Position numbers and translations under genes: made by a program. The notes under the pieces are model-generated. The model ran no database searches. It had not been told where the DNA came from and saw nothing but the letters and a program-made list of their open reading frames with translations. A DNA stretch of 58,285 nucleotides from Candidatus Avelusimicrobium fimicolum (lineage in GTDB: Bacteria; Elusimicrobiota; Elusimicrobia; Elusimicrobiales; Elusimicrobiaceae): the NCBI GenBank assembly GCA_900541355.1, contig UQJU01000007.1:1-58285 (forward strand), given 5' to 3'. Below are positions 8,032-16,431 of the stretch, piece by piece; positions within the stretch are counted from its first letter, which is position 1; each line of letters starts with the position of its first letter.

Positions 8032-9285
8032 ATGACCTATGCCATTTTATTTATCGGTTTGCTCCTTGTATTAGGGCATATCTTTTCATCTTTGTTTGAA
8101 AAAACGCGCCTGCCGGACGTGTTACCCCTGATGGTGTTGGGGATGCTGATGGGGCCGGTACTCCATTTAGTGGACCCGCAGGCTTTCGGTCAAGCCGGCG
8201 AGATTTTTACCACATTGGCCCTGATTGTGGTGTTGTTTAAAAGCGGACTTGAATTTAGGATTTTGTCCTTGCGCGGAGCCGTAGGGCAGGGGCTTTTATT
8301 AACTACGGTTTGCTTTGCGTTGGTAACTTTGGTGATTGCGTTTCTGGCGCAGGAACTTTTAAAAGTGCCGCAAATCTATGCGCTGATTATCGGCGTGATT
8401 GTGGCGGATAACTCTACGGCTATTATTTCGCCCTTGCTTGCTAAATTGCAGGTTTCCAAAACTTCCAAAACCATTTTGTTTTTGGAGGCCAATTTAACGG
8501 GGGTTTACTCCATTGTGCTTGCGATTGCGCTTTTGTCGGCGGCTTCGCACGGGGAAACATTAACTGCGGCTATCTTGGTGTCCGATGTTATCAAATCTTT
8601 TGCTATCGGTATTGTTTTTGCGTTGGCGGCCGGGGTGTTTTGGATGAGTATTTTAAACCGCGTGCGTCGATTGGAAAATGCCATTTCGCTTACATTTGCG
8701 TTTGTTCTTTTAGTGTATAGTGTCAGCGGTATTATCGGTGGGGACGGGGCGATTGCCACGCTTGCATTTGGCGTGGTGGCGGGGAATATGCGGCTTATCA
8801 AACGGTTGCGCCTGCCACGGTTAGATTTCCGTAATTTGCTTACCTTAAATAACGGGGAAAAGGTGTTTTTTGAGGAAGTAGAGTTTATCTTTAAAACGCT
8901 TTTCTTTGTATATATGGGTATTTGTATGAGAATCGGACGGTTAGATTTGGTGGCTATTGGTTTTATATTAACGGCAGCCAAATTTATCTTCCGCGCTCCG
9001 GTGGTAAATTATTGCTTGTCAAAAGACTTATCCCGCGAGGATTGTTCCGCTGTTTTGGCTATGTGCCCCAACGGGCTTGTCAGCGCGGTGTTGGCGGCTA
9101 TGATAGCCTCCCAACTGCCGGACGGTTCAGTGGTGCAAGACGTAATTTATGCGGTCATCTTTTTTAGCGTAATCGGTTCCAACCTGATGTCTTTCCGTAT
9201 AGAGAAAGGCGGGCTTAAATGGCTTAGTGATTCTTTCTTTCGCCGGCACACAGGCCCGCAGGCGCTCCCGCCGGAAAGCAAATAA
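8032..9285 (+). CDS. Cation:proton antiporter (CPA superfamily)
   Basis: Integral inner-membrane protein of 417 residues with about twelve hydrophobic segments and the Na_H_Exchanger fold: LPDVLPLMVLGMLMGPVL in helix 2, FKSGLEFRI in helix 3-4, GVIVADNSTAIISPLL in helix 4-5, and a long GVVAGN segment. It probably exchanges Na+ or K+ for H+. The canonical Asn-Asp or Asp-Asp pair expected in helix 5 is not obvious; the equivalent region reads FLEANLTGVYSIVLAI, so ion specificity or activity may be altered. No RCK/TrkA-N domain follows. Exact subfamily is not assigned. Confidence 0.85.
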   Translation: MTYAILFIGLLLVLGHIFSSLFEKTRLPDVLPLMVLGMLMGPVLHLVDPQAFGQAGEIFTTLALIVVLFKSGLEFRILSLRGAVGQGLLLTTVCFALVTLVIAFLAQELLKVPQIYALIIGVIVADNSTAIISPLLAKLQVSKTSKTILFLEANLTGVYSIVLAIALLSAASHGETLTAAILVSDVIKSFAIGIVFALAAGVFWMSILNRVRRLENAISLTFAFVLLVYSVSGIIGGDGAIATLAFGVVAGNMRLIKRLRLPRLDFRNLLTLNNGEKVFFEEVEFIFKTLFFVYMGICMRIGRLDLVAIGFILTAAKFIFRAPVVNYCLSKDLSREDCSAVLAMCPNGLVSAVLAAMIASQLPDGSVVQDVIYAVIFFSVIGSNLMSFRIEKGGLKWLSDSFFRRHTGPQALPPESK

Positions 9286-9291
9286 GAGTTT

Positions 9292-9319
9292 AAATGCCCC
9301 GTAACAGGGGCATTTTTAC
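9292..9319. terminator. Terminator between antiporter gene and pgeF
   Basis: AAATGCCCC and GGGGCATTT arms with loop GTAACA and a T-tract on the plus side lie between convergent stops. Confidence 0.75.
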
Positions 9320-10014
9320 AAGGGTTTGTAAATAAAGGAAAGCAAATTTTGCCTAATGTGGTCGCGCCGCCACGAAAAGAAATTCTCCTTATCACAACAA
9401 GTGCAACGGTTCGGCGCGTGGATATTTTCGGGCGCTAGTCCGGCCTGTTCCAGTTGCAAGCGTATTTCGGCATTTAAATCTACAAAAATCTTACCGTTCT
9501 GGTGAAGTACGCTTTGGGCTGAAAATTGGCAGGAGGTGTCCGTCTGTACTTCAAAGCAGCACTTTTGGATATGCGGCCCCAAAAAGGCGAAAAGCGGATT
9601 TTTTACCCCGGCTTGTTTTAAGGCCAAAGCGGTTTTGTAGGGCAACTTTTTAGCCACCCCGCGCCACCCGCAATGGGCGAGCGCAAAAGAGGAGGCTGTA
9701 TTGTCCCATAAAAATAGAGGTACGCAATCTGCGGTTAAAACAGCCGCTCCCCACCCCGGGCAATTAGTAAACACCCACGCATCAGCCTCTTGGAGCGGTT
9801 TTTGGGCAAAAGTCCGGGCTTCGTCAGGCGAGGAAATAAAAATAATTTTATCGCTGTGCGTTTGGTGAAAATGCAAAATTTTTTCCGGCGGGATATCCAA
9901 CTCCTGATAAATGGGCGTTTGGAGGGCAGTTTCGCGCATATTGCCTGTCTGGCGCGAAAGGGTCCCGCCAATTAAACCCGCTGCCAGCATTTGGTTGTCT
10001 GCGTAAATTTTCAT
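9316..10014 (-). CDS. pgeF: Peptidoglycan editing factor / YfiH-type purine nucleoside phosphorylase-like protein
   Basis: A 232-residue member of the Cu-oxidase_4 (YfiH, LACC1) family. The zinc/copper site residues are visible: HFHQTHSD, LTADCVPLFLW and ALAHCGWRGVAKK, plus the family segment LGPHIQKCCFEV and the Cys-rich CTCC near the C-terminus. Known members prevent misincorporation of serine into peptidoglycan and show adenosine and inosine phosphorylase activity (family knowledge). The start codon overlaps the murI stop as ATGA, so the two cell-wall genes are co-translated. Confidence 0.92.
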   Translation of the reverse strand: MKIYADNQMLAAGLIGGTLSRQTGNMRETALQTPIYQELDIPPEKILHFHQTHSDKIIFISSPDEARTFAQKPLQEADAWVFTNCPGWGAAVLTADCVPLFLWDNTASSFALAHCGWRGVAKKLPYKTALALKQAGVKNPLFAFLGPHIQKCCFEVQTDTSCQFSAQSVLHQNGKIFVDLNAEIRLQLEQAGLAPENIHAPNRCTCCDKENFFSWRRDHIRQNLLSFIYKPL

Positions 10015-10808
10015 AAAAGTTTTTTTAAATGCACCGTGGATATTTTATCCGCCAGTAAAATTTGCGCTAGCCTTTTAAAGCGTTGCGGGGCATCACTGGC
10101 ATAAACGGTTATGCGCCCTTTGCCCGTGGTTTGCGCTAAATGGTGCTTGCGTAGGAAAACTTGCGCGGCTTCGGCCAAGGTGTCGGCGGAGTCCACCAAC
10201 TTGACTTGTTCGCCTAAAATGCGGGCTAAAACCCCTTTTAGTACCGGATAATGGGTGCAGCCCAAAATAACGGTGTCGGCTTTGCTCTGTTGTATAGGAA
10301 GCAAATATTCGCGCGCAATCAGTTCGGCGGCGGGTTTGTTCGTCCAGTTTTCTTCCACGAGCGGCACAAACAGCGGGCAAGCCTGCTGAATAATATGGGC
10401 GTTGGGGAGTTTTTTTAAAAGTGCCTTGGGATAAGCCTTGCTGTTTACGGTTCCTTCTGTGCCTAGTACGGCAATATGTCCGTTTTTAGTAACGCTGACC
10501 GCCTTGGTGGCGCCGGGTTCTATTACCCCCATAACAGGTACGGCAAGTTTCTTTTTCAGTTCGTCTAATGCTTGGGCCGAGGCGGTATTACAGGCCACCA
10601 CAATCAGTTTGACGTTTTGCTCCTGTAAAAAGCGGCCTATGGCCAGGGATAAGCGCGTTACGGCTTCTTTGGATTTAGAGCCGTACGGCACATTGGCGGT
10701 ATCGCCGAAATAAATTAAATTTTCGTGCGGCAAGGTGCGGCGCAGTGCATTTAAAATTGTCAGCCCGCCCAGCCCGGAATCAAACACGCCAATCGCTTTT
10801 TTTGTCAT
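10011..10808 (-). CDS. murI: Glutamate racemase
   Basis: Makes D-glutamate for peptidoglycan from L-glutamate, without cofactor. The 266 residues contain the family signatures IGVFDSGLGGLTIL (N-terminal Asp-Ser), VVACNTASAQ (first catalytic Cys), a central ProGluPro-like GVIEPGA, and LGCTHYPVL (second catalytic Cys and His). I chose the ATG before TKKAIGVFDSG; the longer reading frame adds twelve residues that overlap the promoter. A TATAAT lies six bases before this ATG and there is no SD, supporting both the start and a leaderless mRNA. Confidence 0.96.
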   Translation of the reverse strand: MTKKAIGVFDSGLGGLTILNALRRTLPHENLIYFGDTANVPYGSKSKEAVTRLSLAIGRFLQEQNVKLIVVACNTASAQALDELKKKLAVPVMGVIEPGATKAVSVTKNGHIAVLGTEGTVNSKAYPKALLKKLPNAHIIQQACPLFVPLVEENWTNKPAAELIAREYLLPIQQSKADTVILGCTHYPVLKGVLARILGEQVKLVDSADTLAEAAQVFLRKHHLAQTTGKGRITVYASDAPQRFKRLAQILLADKISTVHLKKLL

Positions 10809-10814
10809 ATGCTT

Positions 10815-10844
10815 ATTATAGTAATTATATATCGGTTGGAACAA
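10815..10844 (-). promoter_or_regulatory. murI-pgeF promoter (leaderless)
   Basis: On the minus strand TTGTTC (10844-10839), an 18-base spacer and TATAAT (10820-10815) are followed after six bases by the murI ATG. Confidence 0.6.
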
Positions 10845-10860
10845 AGGCCTTTCTTTGTGC

Positions 10861-10866
10861 TAGAAT
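10861..10866 (+). promoter_or_regulatory. -10 box for leaderless kinase gene
   Basis: TAGAAT ends six bases before the ATG at 10873. A weak TTGGAA lies 19 bases further upstream. It is divergent from the murI promoter. Confidence 0.5.
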
Positions 10867-10872
10867 ATCCTT

Positions 10873-12363
10873 ATGCTGAAAAAGGCGTTGTTTTTATTAA
10901 TGGTTGCGCTATGCTTGTCCGCAAGCGCGTTTGCCGCGCCCAAAAACCAAAGTGCTCCGCTTTTGGTGGGGGGAAATTTCTCGTCGCACGCAACACCGGC
11001 TCCCAATGCGGCTGTTTTCAATCAGGCGGCCCGCAATGCCGAAATTGCCCGCTTAAACGATTTGCTCCGCCAACAAAAATTCCAAGAGGCTATCAAACGC
11101 GTAAATGATTTAACCGCTAAAAATTTTGTAGATAACCGTTTTCATTTGATTTTGGCGATTGCCTACGACGGCTTAGCGAAATACGAAGATGTGATTTATG
11201 CGGCCGGACAGGCGATTGCCGTAGCCCCGCAGGACTCGCGCGCCTATATCTTGCGTGCAGGGGCCTATTTGCAACAGCAAAATTACGAGCGCGCACGGTT
11301 AGATGCGGATATGGCATTAAAACTGAATCCCGCCTCTCGTCTGGCGCAAAAATTACAACTGGAATTAAACGAAAAAACAGCCTCTAAAACAGCCAATGAT
11401 GTAACCACGCCAATAGCGGCCAAAAAGCCCGCACCGCGTTGGGTAACGCTGTACTTTTTAGCGGTGTTTGTGGCTGTATTGCTGTTTGTATATTGGCGTT
11501 ATGAAGATGTTTTCCGCCAGCCGAAAAATGCTTTCAGCCGCCGCGAAGTGGACGTAAAAGAACAGTACGATTTTATCCGCCAAATCGGCGAAGGCGGTAT
11601 GGGTAAAGTTTACGAGGCTTATGATAAAGTTTTAAAGCGCAAGGTGGCTATCAAACGTGTGCGCCCGGAATTGGTGCGCAGTTCTTATGTGCGCGAGCAA
11701 TTTTTGTCCGAAGCGCGTATGGTGGCCTTGCTGCGCCACCCGTGCATTGTGGAAATTTATACGGTTATTGAGTCCGAAAGCGCGCTCTACCTAGTGTTTG
11801 AATATGTGGACGGGCAAACCTTGGAAACCCGTTTGGATATTGACGGACGTTTGCCCTTTTCCAAGGCTAAAAAGATTTTTGAATATGTCTGCCGCGGCTT
11901 GCACTATGCTCACTCACAGGACATTATCCATTGCGATTTGAAGCCCGGTAACATTATGATTTTTGATGATGACAAAGCCAAAGTGATGGATTTTGGCGTT
12001 GCCAAAAAGTCCGTGGACCACGAAACGGGCGCACGCACCGTAGCCGGAACGCCTGCTTATATGGCGCCGGAACAGCAGAAAGGCTTTATGCGCAAGCAGA
12101 GTGATGTGTATTCTTTGGCTCTGTGTTTGTATGAAGCCTTGGTGGGACAAGTGCCGTGGACGGTAAAGGGTTTTGATATCGCCAATAAAAAAATTGTGCC
12201 GGTTTCCAAACTGGCGCCGGATATTCCCCCGGCTGTGGACCAACTGTTGGAAGACGCGCTGAAAGAGGACCCCAAACAGCGTATTCAGTCTATTGACGAG
12301 TTTTGGAGCCGATTGGAAGCCATTGAGCCGTTGCCCGAAGACCCCGAACGGACGCACTATTAA
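10873..12363 (+). CDS. Membrane Ser/Thr protein kinase with extracytoplasmic TPR domain
   Basis: A 496-residue protein. It has a signal peptide (1-21, ending SAFA), a TPR-like helical region (about 52-165), one transmembrane helix (191-209) and a Hanks-type kinase domain (about 232-490). The glycine loop is IGEGGMGKVYEA, Lys261 lies in VAIK, the catalytic loop is HCDLKPGN (His353, Asp355), DFG is at 373-375 and APEQ follows. The order is the reverse of PknB-type kinases, which carry the kinase N-terminally. The HRD arginine is Cys354, making it a non-RD kinase that may not need activation-loop phosphorylation. It may sense envelope or periplasmic partners. No phosphatase gene is adjacent. Confidence 0.9.
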   Translation: MLKKALFLLMVALCLSASAFAAPKNQSAPLLVGGNFSSHATPAPNAAVFNQAARNAEIARLNDLLRQQKFQEAIKRVNDLTAKNFVDNRFHLILAIAYDGLAKYEDVIYAAGQAIAVAPQDSRAYILRAGAYLQQQNYERARLDADMALKLNPASRLAQKLQLELNEKTASKTANDVTTPIAAKKPAPRWVTLYFLAVFVAVLLFVYWRYEDVFRQPKNAFSRREVDVKEQYDFIRQIGEGGMGKVYEAYDKVLKRKVAIKRVRPELVRSSYVREQFLSEARMVALLRHPCIVEIYTVIESESALYLVFEYVDGQTLETRLDIDGRLPFSKAKKIFEYVCRGLHYAHSQDIIHCDLKPGNIMIFDDDKAKVMDFGVAKKSVDHETGARTVAGTPAYMAPEQQKGFMRKQSDVYSLALCLYEALVGQVPWTVKGFDIANKKIVPVSKLAPDIPPAVDQLLEDALKEDPKQRIQSIDEFWSRLEAIEPLPEDPERTHY

Positions 12364-12384
12364 AATTGTTTTTTGTGCCAAATA

Positions 12385-12416
12385 AAAAGCCCCGGAGATT
12401 TGCCCCGGGGCTTTTC
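12385..12416. terminator. Bidirectional terminator, kinase / nucleoside phosphorylase
   Basis: AAAAGCCCCGG pairs with CCGGGGCTTTT between convergent genes; both strands end in T-runs. Confidence 0.85.
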
Positions 12417-12433
12417 TCTGGTGAATAAAATTA

Positions 12434-13180
12434 TTATTTCAGCACTTTTTGGGCGGCTATAAAAATATCTTCTAGTGCGCGGAAAATGGGTTTTTCGCCA
12501 AAGTGCGGTTCCCATTTGTAGCGGGCCAATACGTCGCTCACGGCAAAGGCCGCCGCGCCTTGTGCCTTGCGTTTGGCGCAAATGGCATAAAAGGCAGCCG
12601 TTTCCATTTCCACCGTTAAAACGGATTCTTTTTGATAGTGTTTTACCTCGGCTTTGGTTTCGCGGAAGATAGCGTCCGTTGTCCAGTTTCGCCCGGTGTG
12701 AAAATTTTTACCGTCCGCTTCCAACTGCTTTGAAAGTTTACTAAAAAGCATCTTGGCGGGTTTGGCGGTCTCTTTATTGGTGTAACAGGGAGAAGTACCG
12801 TCATCACACAAGGCTTCGCTTGCAAGCACAATGTCGGCCGGCTCTACTTCTTCTTGCAACGAGCCGGCAAGCCCGATAAACACAAATTCCTTTACGCCTA
12901 AGGCAATTAACACCTCTAAGGCCATTGCCATACCCGGCGCGCCGGAACCGAAATTGGTTACATAGCACAAATTTTGTCCTTCCAAGACGTAAATGTCTGC
13001 CTCGCAATTATATTTTTTATATTTGGCGTGGCTTTCCACATAGCGCGTTAAGGAGGAAATGGGGCACAAAATAGCCTTGCCTGGCAGTTTCAGCCCGGCG
13101 GCAACGTGGTTTACATAACCAGCGGGTGTGGAGATTTCTTTTAGTGCGGCTTTTTTATTTTTTGGGAATAAGATAGTCAT
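12434..13180 (-). CDS. Nucleoside phosphorylase (uridine phosphorylase-like)
   Basis: Phosphorolysis of a nucleoside to base and ribose 1-phosphate in the cytosol. The 248-residue protein has the PNP_UDP fold: a phosphate loop in YVTNFGSGAPGMAMALEVL, the central strand EFVFIGLAGSLQ, the ribose-binding VEMETAAFYAI and a late AVSDVL Asp. The TTG upstream would add seventeen residues without family resemblance, so the ATG before TILFPKNKK is used. Uridine or purine specificity cannot be decided by eye. A NupG-like permease gene (45541-46857) would supply substrate. Confidence 0.85.
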   Translation of the reverse strand: MTILFPKNKKAALKEISTPAGYVNHVAAGLKLPGKAILCPISSLTRYVESHAKYKKYNCEADIYVLEGQNLCYVTNFGSGAPGMAMALEVLIALGVKEFVFIGLAGSLQEEVEPADIVLASEALCDDGTSPCYTNKETAKPAKMLFSKLSKQLEADGKNFHTGRNWTTDAIFRETKAEVKHYQKESVLTVEMETAAFYAICAKRKAQGAAAFAVSDVLARYKWEPHFGEKPIFRALEDIFIAAQKVLK

Positions 13181-13249
13181 ATTTTTGTAAAATTTTAGAG
13201 TTGTGCGTTTGCGCACATATATACTATACAAAAAAGAGAGTATTTGTTT

Positions 13250-14584
13250 ATGGAAAGTTTTACGCAGGGAATTGTCCGTTTAAACGCGTTCTTATGGGGT
13301 GCGCCGATGCTCGCCTTGATTGTGGGCATTAGTTTGTATTTTACCTGTAAATTGCACTTTATCCAAAAACATTTATTTAGCGCGATTTCTCTTTCTATCA
13401 AAAAAAGCCGCTCAGCGGGTGTTATCAGCAGTTTCGGGGCATTGGTGGTGGCCTTGGCCGCTATGGTGGGAACAGGCAACATTGTGGGCGTCAGCGCGGC
13501 GGTATCCACAGGCGGGCCGGGGGCACTCTTTTGGATGATGCTTTCCGCCTTTTTGGCGATGGCGACTAAGTATGCCGAATCGGTTCTGTCCGTTAAATAC
13601 CGCGAAACAAACGAAGCGGGTGAATATGTCGGCGGCCCGATGTATGTGCTGAAAAACGGGCTTAATATGAAGAAGACTGCCCTTATTTTTGCGGCGGCTA
13701 CGGCCCTAATGGGGTTTGGCGATGCTCTTATTCAAACCAATTCTTTGGCGGCGATTTACGGCTCTGTTTTTAGTGTGCCTGCTTATTTGACTACGGCGGT
13801 GCTTGTCGTGCTGACTGGAAGCGTGATTTTAGGCGGCGTGCGTAAAATTGCCGCGCTGTGCAAATGGCTGGTGCCGGGAATGGCGGTGTTGTATATAGTG
13901 TTATGCTTGACCGTGCTTATTTTGCATTGGGAAAAATTCCCGTGGGCGGTGGTTTGTATTTTTAAAAGCGCGTTTAGCGGTACAGCATTAGTAGGCGGGG
14001 CAATAGGAATAACACTAAAAGAAGCGGTGCGCTACGGCGTTTCACGCGGGGTGCTGTCCAACGAAGCCGGCAGCGGCAGCGGCGCGATTGCGGCGGCGGC
14101 TGCCCAAACACCCAATCCGGTGCGCCAAGGGTTGGTGTCGGCAACAACGGTATTTTGGGACACCCTGGTTATTTGTTTACTTTCGGGTGTAACGGTGGTA
14201 GTGGCGGGCGATTGGCAGAGCGGTACGCTGTTTGGAGCACAACTGGCACAAAGTGCTTTTTCCACTTTGCCGGGCGGGTCGTATTTTCTGCTTATGTCGC
14301 TTACGCTGTTTGCGTTTTCCACCTTGGTTGGTTGGAGTTATTATACAGCCAAGTCGGCCCAATTTTGCCTGGGGGTAAATGTGGAGAAACCCATATATGT
14401 CTTATGGCTTTTAATGATGTGTTTGGGCGGTTTTTTGAGCCCTAAATTGGTATGGGAGTTGGCCGATACTGCGATTGCGGTAATGTGCGTGCCAAATATT
14501 TTGTCCCTGTGGTTGTTACGCGGGGTGGTATTTGGCGAAACAAAAACTTATTTGGCCCAAGAGTTGGCTTTTGCCCGCAAATAA
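13250..14584 (+). CDS. Sodium:alanine/glycine symporter (AGCS family)
   Basis: Inner-membrane Na+-coupled amino-acid importer, 445 residues with about eleven hydrophobic segments. The family signature GTGNIVGVSAAV then GGPGALFWMM, and the long conserved stretch ending ATKYAESVLSVKYRE, are near residues 70-120. GVSRGVLSNEAGSGSGAIAAA lies mid-protein and FSTLVGWSYYTAK near the end. An in-frame TTG two codons earlier is ignored because GAGAG is spaced for the ATG. The gene suits an amino-acid-fermenting lifestyle. Confidence 0.95.
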   Translation: MESFTQGIVRLNAFLWGAPMLALIVGISLYFTCKLHFIQKHLFSAISLSIKKSRSAGVISSFGALVVALAAMVGTGNIVGVSAAVSTGGPGALFWMMLSAFLAMATKYAESVLSVKYRETNEAGEYVGGPMYVLKNGLNMKKTALIFAAATALMGFGDALIQTNSLAAIYGSVFSVPAYLTTAVLVVLTGSVILGGVRKIAALCKWLVPGMAVLYIVLCLTVLILHWEKFPWAVVCIFKSAFSGTALVGGAIGITLKEAVRYGVSRGVLSNEAGSGSGAIAAAAAQTPNPVRQGLVSATTVFWDTLVICLLSGVTVVVAGDWQSGTLFGAQLAQSAFSTLPGGSYFLLMSLTLFAFSTLVGWSYYTAKSAQFCLGVNVEKPIYVLWLLMMCLGGFLSPKLVWELADTAIAVMCVPNILSLWLLRGVVFGETKTYLAQELAFARK

Positions 14585-14659
14585 GACGGCAAAAAACTTT
14601 ACAAGGCGGTTTGTAGGTGGTATCATTTAAATATATATCATCCGGCCCAGAGGCGTAAA

Positions 14660-15574
14660 ATGCTTAAAAAATATGAAATAAAAGATAAAAAACTGCTGGA
14701 AACAGATTCGTCTTCCGCGCAGGTATTTTTATATACAAACCCGACGGTGGACGAACAGCGGTTTTTGGTGGAGTCCTATCAAATTGACGAACACACATTG
14801 GCATCTTCCCTAGACCCGGATGAGTTGCCTCGTTTGGAGTTTGAGCCCGAACATATTGCAATGATTTATAAACGGCCCAAAAATTATTCCGGCAAAGACC
14901 AGTTGGAATTTAAGGTCGCTTCTGTGGGTATGTTTTTATTTGAAGATAAATTAATTGTGGTGCTGGCGGAAGATATTCCGCTGTTTGTGGGCAAACGGTT
15001 TCACTCGGTAGCGTCTATTAAAGAAGTCTTTTTGAAACTGGTGTATAACTCTATTTCACACTATGTGGAACACTTGCGTATTATTCATATGATTTCGGAG
15101 GAAATTGAAGATAAAATCACCGAGTCTGTGGATAATACCTATTTGTTAAACCTGTTTAGTTTGGTAAAAAGTTTGGTGTACTACGCCGAGGCTATTACCT
15201 CCAACGGGTTTGTGTTTGAAAAAACGCGTAACCTTTCCGCCCGTATCGGTTTTGACGAAAAAGATGAGGAAATGTTGGATGATATTATTGTGGAAAATAT
15301 GCAATGCAAAACGCAGGCGGATATTTATTCCAACATTTTGGCGCAGTTATTGGATGCGCGTGCTTCTATCGTAAACAACAATTTAAACTTGCTGATAAAA
15401 AAACTAAACGTTATTACTATTTGGATGATGGTGCCTACGTTAGTAGTAAGTGCCTACGGTATGAACGTGGCTTTGCCGCTATCTAATCACCCGGACGCCT
15501 TTTGGATGATTATGGGCGTATGTTTGATTTTGGTGTGGCTGGTGATGATTTATTGGCGGCACAAAAACTGGTAA
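14660..15574 (+). CDS. corA: CorA-like Mg2+/Co2+ transporter
   Basis: Pentameric divalent-cation channel, 304 residues. A large cytoplasmic N-terminal alpha/beta domain and a long helix (about 150-240) lead to two C-terminal membrane helices. The first ends with the selectivity motif YGMN (in VVSAYGMNVALPL), and the second is followed by a basic tail (WRHKNW). An SD-like AGAGG precedes the ATG. The gene stands alone between AGCS and a convergent pssA. Family knowledge supports Mg2+ as the main substrate. Confidence 0.93.
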   Translation: MLKKYEIKDKKLLETDSSSAQVFLYTNPTVDEQRFLVESYQIDEHTLASSLDPDELPRLEFEPEHIAMIYKRPKNYSGKDQLEFKVASVGMFLFEDKLIVVLAEDIPLFVGKRFHSVASIKEVFLKLVYNSISHYVEHLRIIHMISEEIEDKITESVDNTYLLNLFSLVKSLVYYAEAITSNGFVFEKTRNLSARIGFDEKDEEMLDDIIVENMQCKTQADIYSNILAQLLDARASIVNNNLNLLIKKLNVITIWMMVPTLVVSAYGMNVALPLSNHPDAFWMIMGVCLILVWLVMIYWRHKNW

Positions 15575-15583
15575 ATTTTACCT

Positions 15584-15619
15584 AAAAAAACCCGGGGTCT
15601 AAATGGCCCCGGGTTTTTT
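15584..15619. terminator. Bidirectional terminator, corA / pssA
   Basis: A-tract, CCCGGGG, ten-base loop, CCCCGGG and T-tract form a symmetrical hairpin between convergent genes. Confidence 0.88.
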
Positions 15620-15631
15620 AGACAAACAAAT

Positions 15632-16423
15632 TTATTTTTCTACTTTAATGCCTCTAAACGCCCGATACAGTACGGCCAGCAAGCCGAATACTACATAGAG
15701 CGAGAACACGATAAAAATCACGTCCTGCGGGAAGCGAATCAGCATTACAACCAAAAATACAATCAGCAGTAACACCCATACGCTTAACCGTTTTTCGCGT
15801 TTGGCCTTAAAGGCGGCATACGGAATATTGGATACCATTAATAAAGACAATACAAGCATAGCAAACCATACAAAATTGTACAGGTGTGGCAAATACAAGG
15901 CTAAAAAGTGAATATTTCTTCCGCCCATATCACCCAGCATAATGCTGTAAGAAATGGCAAACGAGGCCAAAATAGCCGCCGCCGCCGGAGTGGGCAACCC
16001 GGAGAAATACTTTTTAGAGCCTTGTCCTGCATAGGCCATTGCGTTAAATTTAGCCAGGCGCAAGACGCCAAAGCAGGCGTACACGCACGCAATGGGTGCG
16101 CCCCACAAGGGCTGCGTATGCAGTACAAAGAAATACATTAGCAAGGCCGGAGCTGTGCAGAAGGAAACCGCATCTGCCAAGGAATCCATTTCCACACCAA
16201 AGTTGCTTTCTGCGCCCAACAGGCGGGCCACGCGGCCGTCAAACATATCAAATACCATTGCGAATAAAATCAGCCACCCGGCGTGCGCAAAGTTCCCTTT
16301 GGAGGCAGCCAAAATGGAGAAAAAACCGCACGCTAAATTCCCCAACGTAAAAAGCGAGGGAGCCGTCATTGCGCCGGTGTGTTTCAACTTTTCAACGACC
16401 TTGGTCTCTTTATTTTCTTCCAT
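15632..16423 (-). CDS. pssA: CDP-diacylglycerol--serine O-phosphatidyltransferase
   Basis: Membrane enzyme forming phosphatidylserine from CDP-diacylglycerol and serine. The 263 residues have about seven to eight membrane helices and the CDP-alcohol phosphotransferase signature D-x2-D-G-x2-A-R-x8-G-x3-D-x3-D, seen as FDMFDGRVARL followed by FGVEMDSLAD. I chose the ATG at 16423 because AGAGG lies five bases before it; the alternative GTG at 16441 lacks an SD and overlaps psd. Directly downstream of psd, forming the two-step pathway to phosphatidylethanolamine. Confidence 0.93.
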   Translation of the reverse strand: MEENKETKVVEKLKHTGAMTAPSLFTLGNLACGFFSILAASKGNFAHAGWLILFAMVFDMFDGRVARLLGAESNFGVEMDSLADAVSFCTAPALLMYFFVLHTQPLWGAPIACVYACFGVLRLAKFNAMAYAGQGSKKYFSGLPTPAAAAILASFAISYSIMLGDMGGRNIHFLALYLPHLYNFVWFAMLVLSLLMVSNIPYAAFKAKREKRLSVWVLLLIVFLVVMLIRFPQDVIFIVFSLYVVFGLLAVLYRAFRGIKVEK

Positions 16424-16431
16424 AAAATCCT

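Noticed and set aside
8505..8981. 158-residue antisense reading frame in the antiporter gene
   Set aside because: It is biased low-complexity Lys/Ser/Ile sequence antisense to conserved membrane helices, with no start signals.
11914..12381. 155-residue antisense frame opposite the kinase domain
   Set aside because: The plus strand encodes a complete kinase with all catalytic motifs; the antisense product has no family features.
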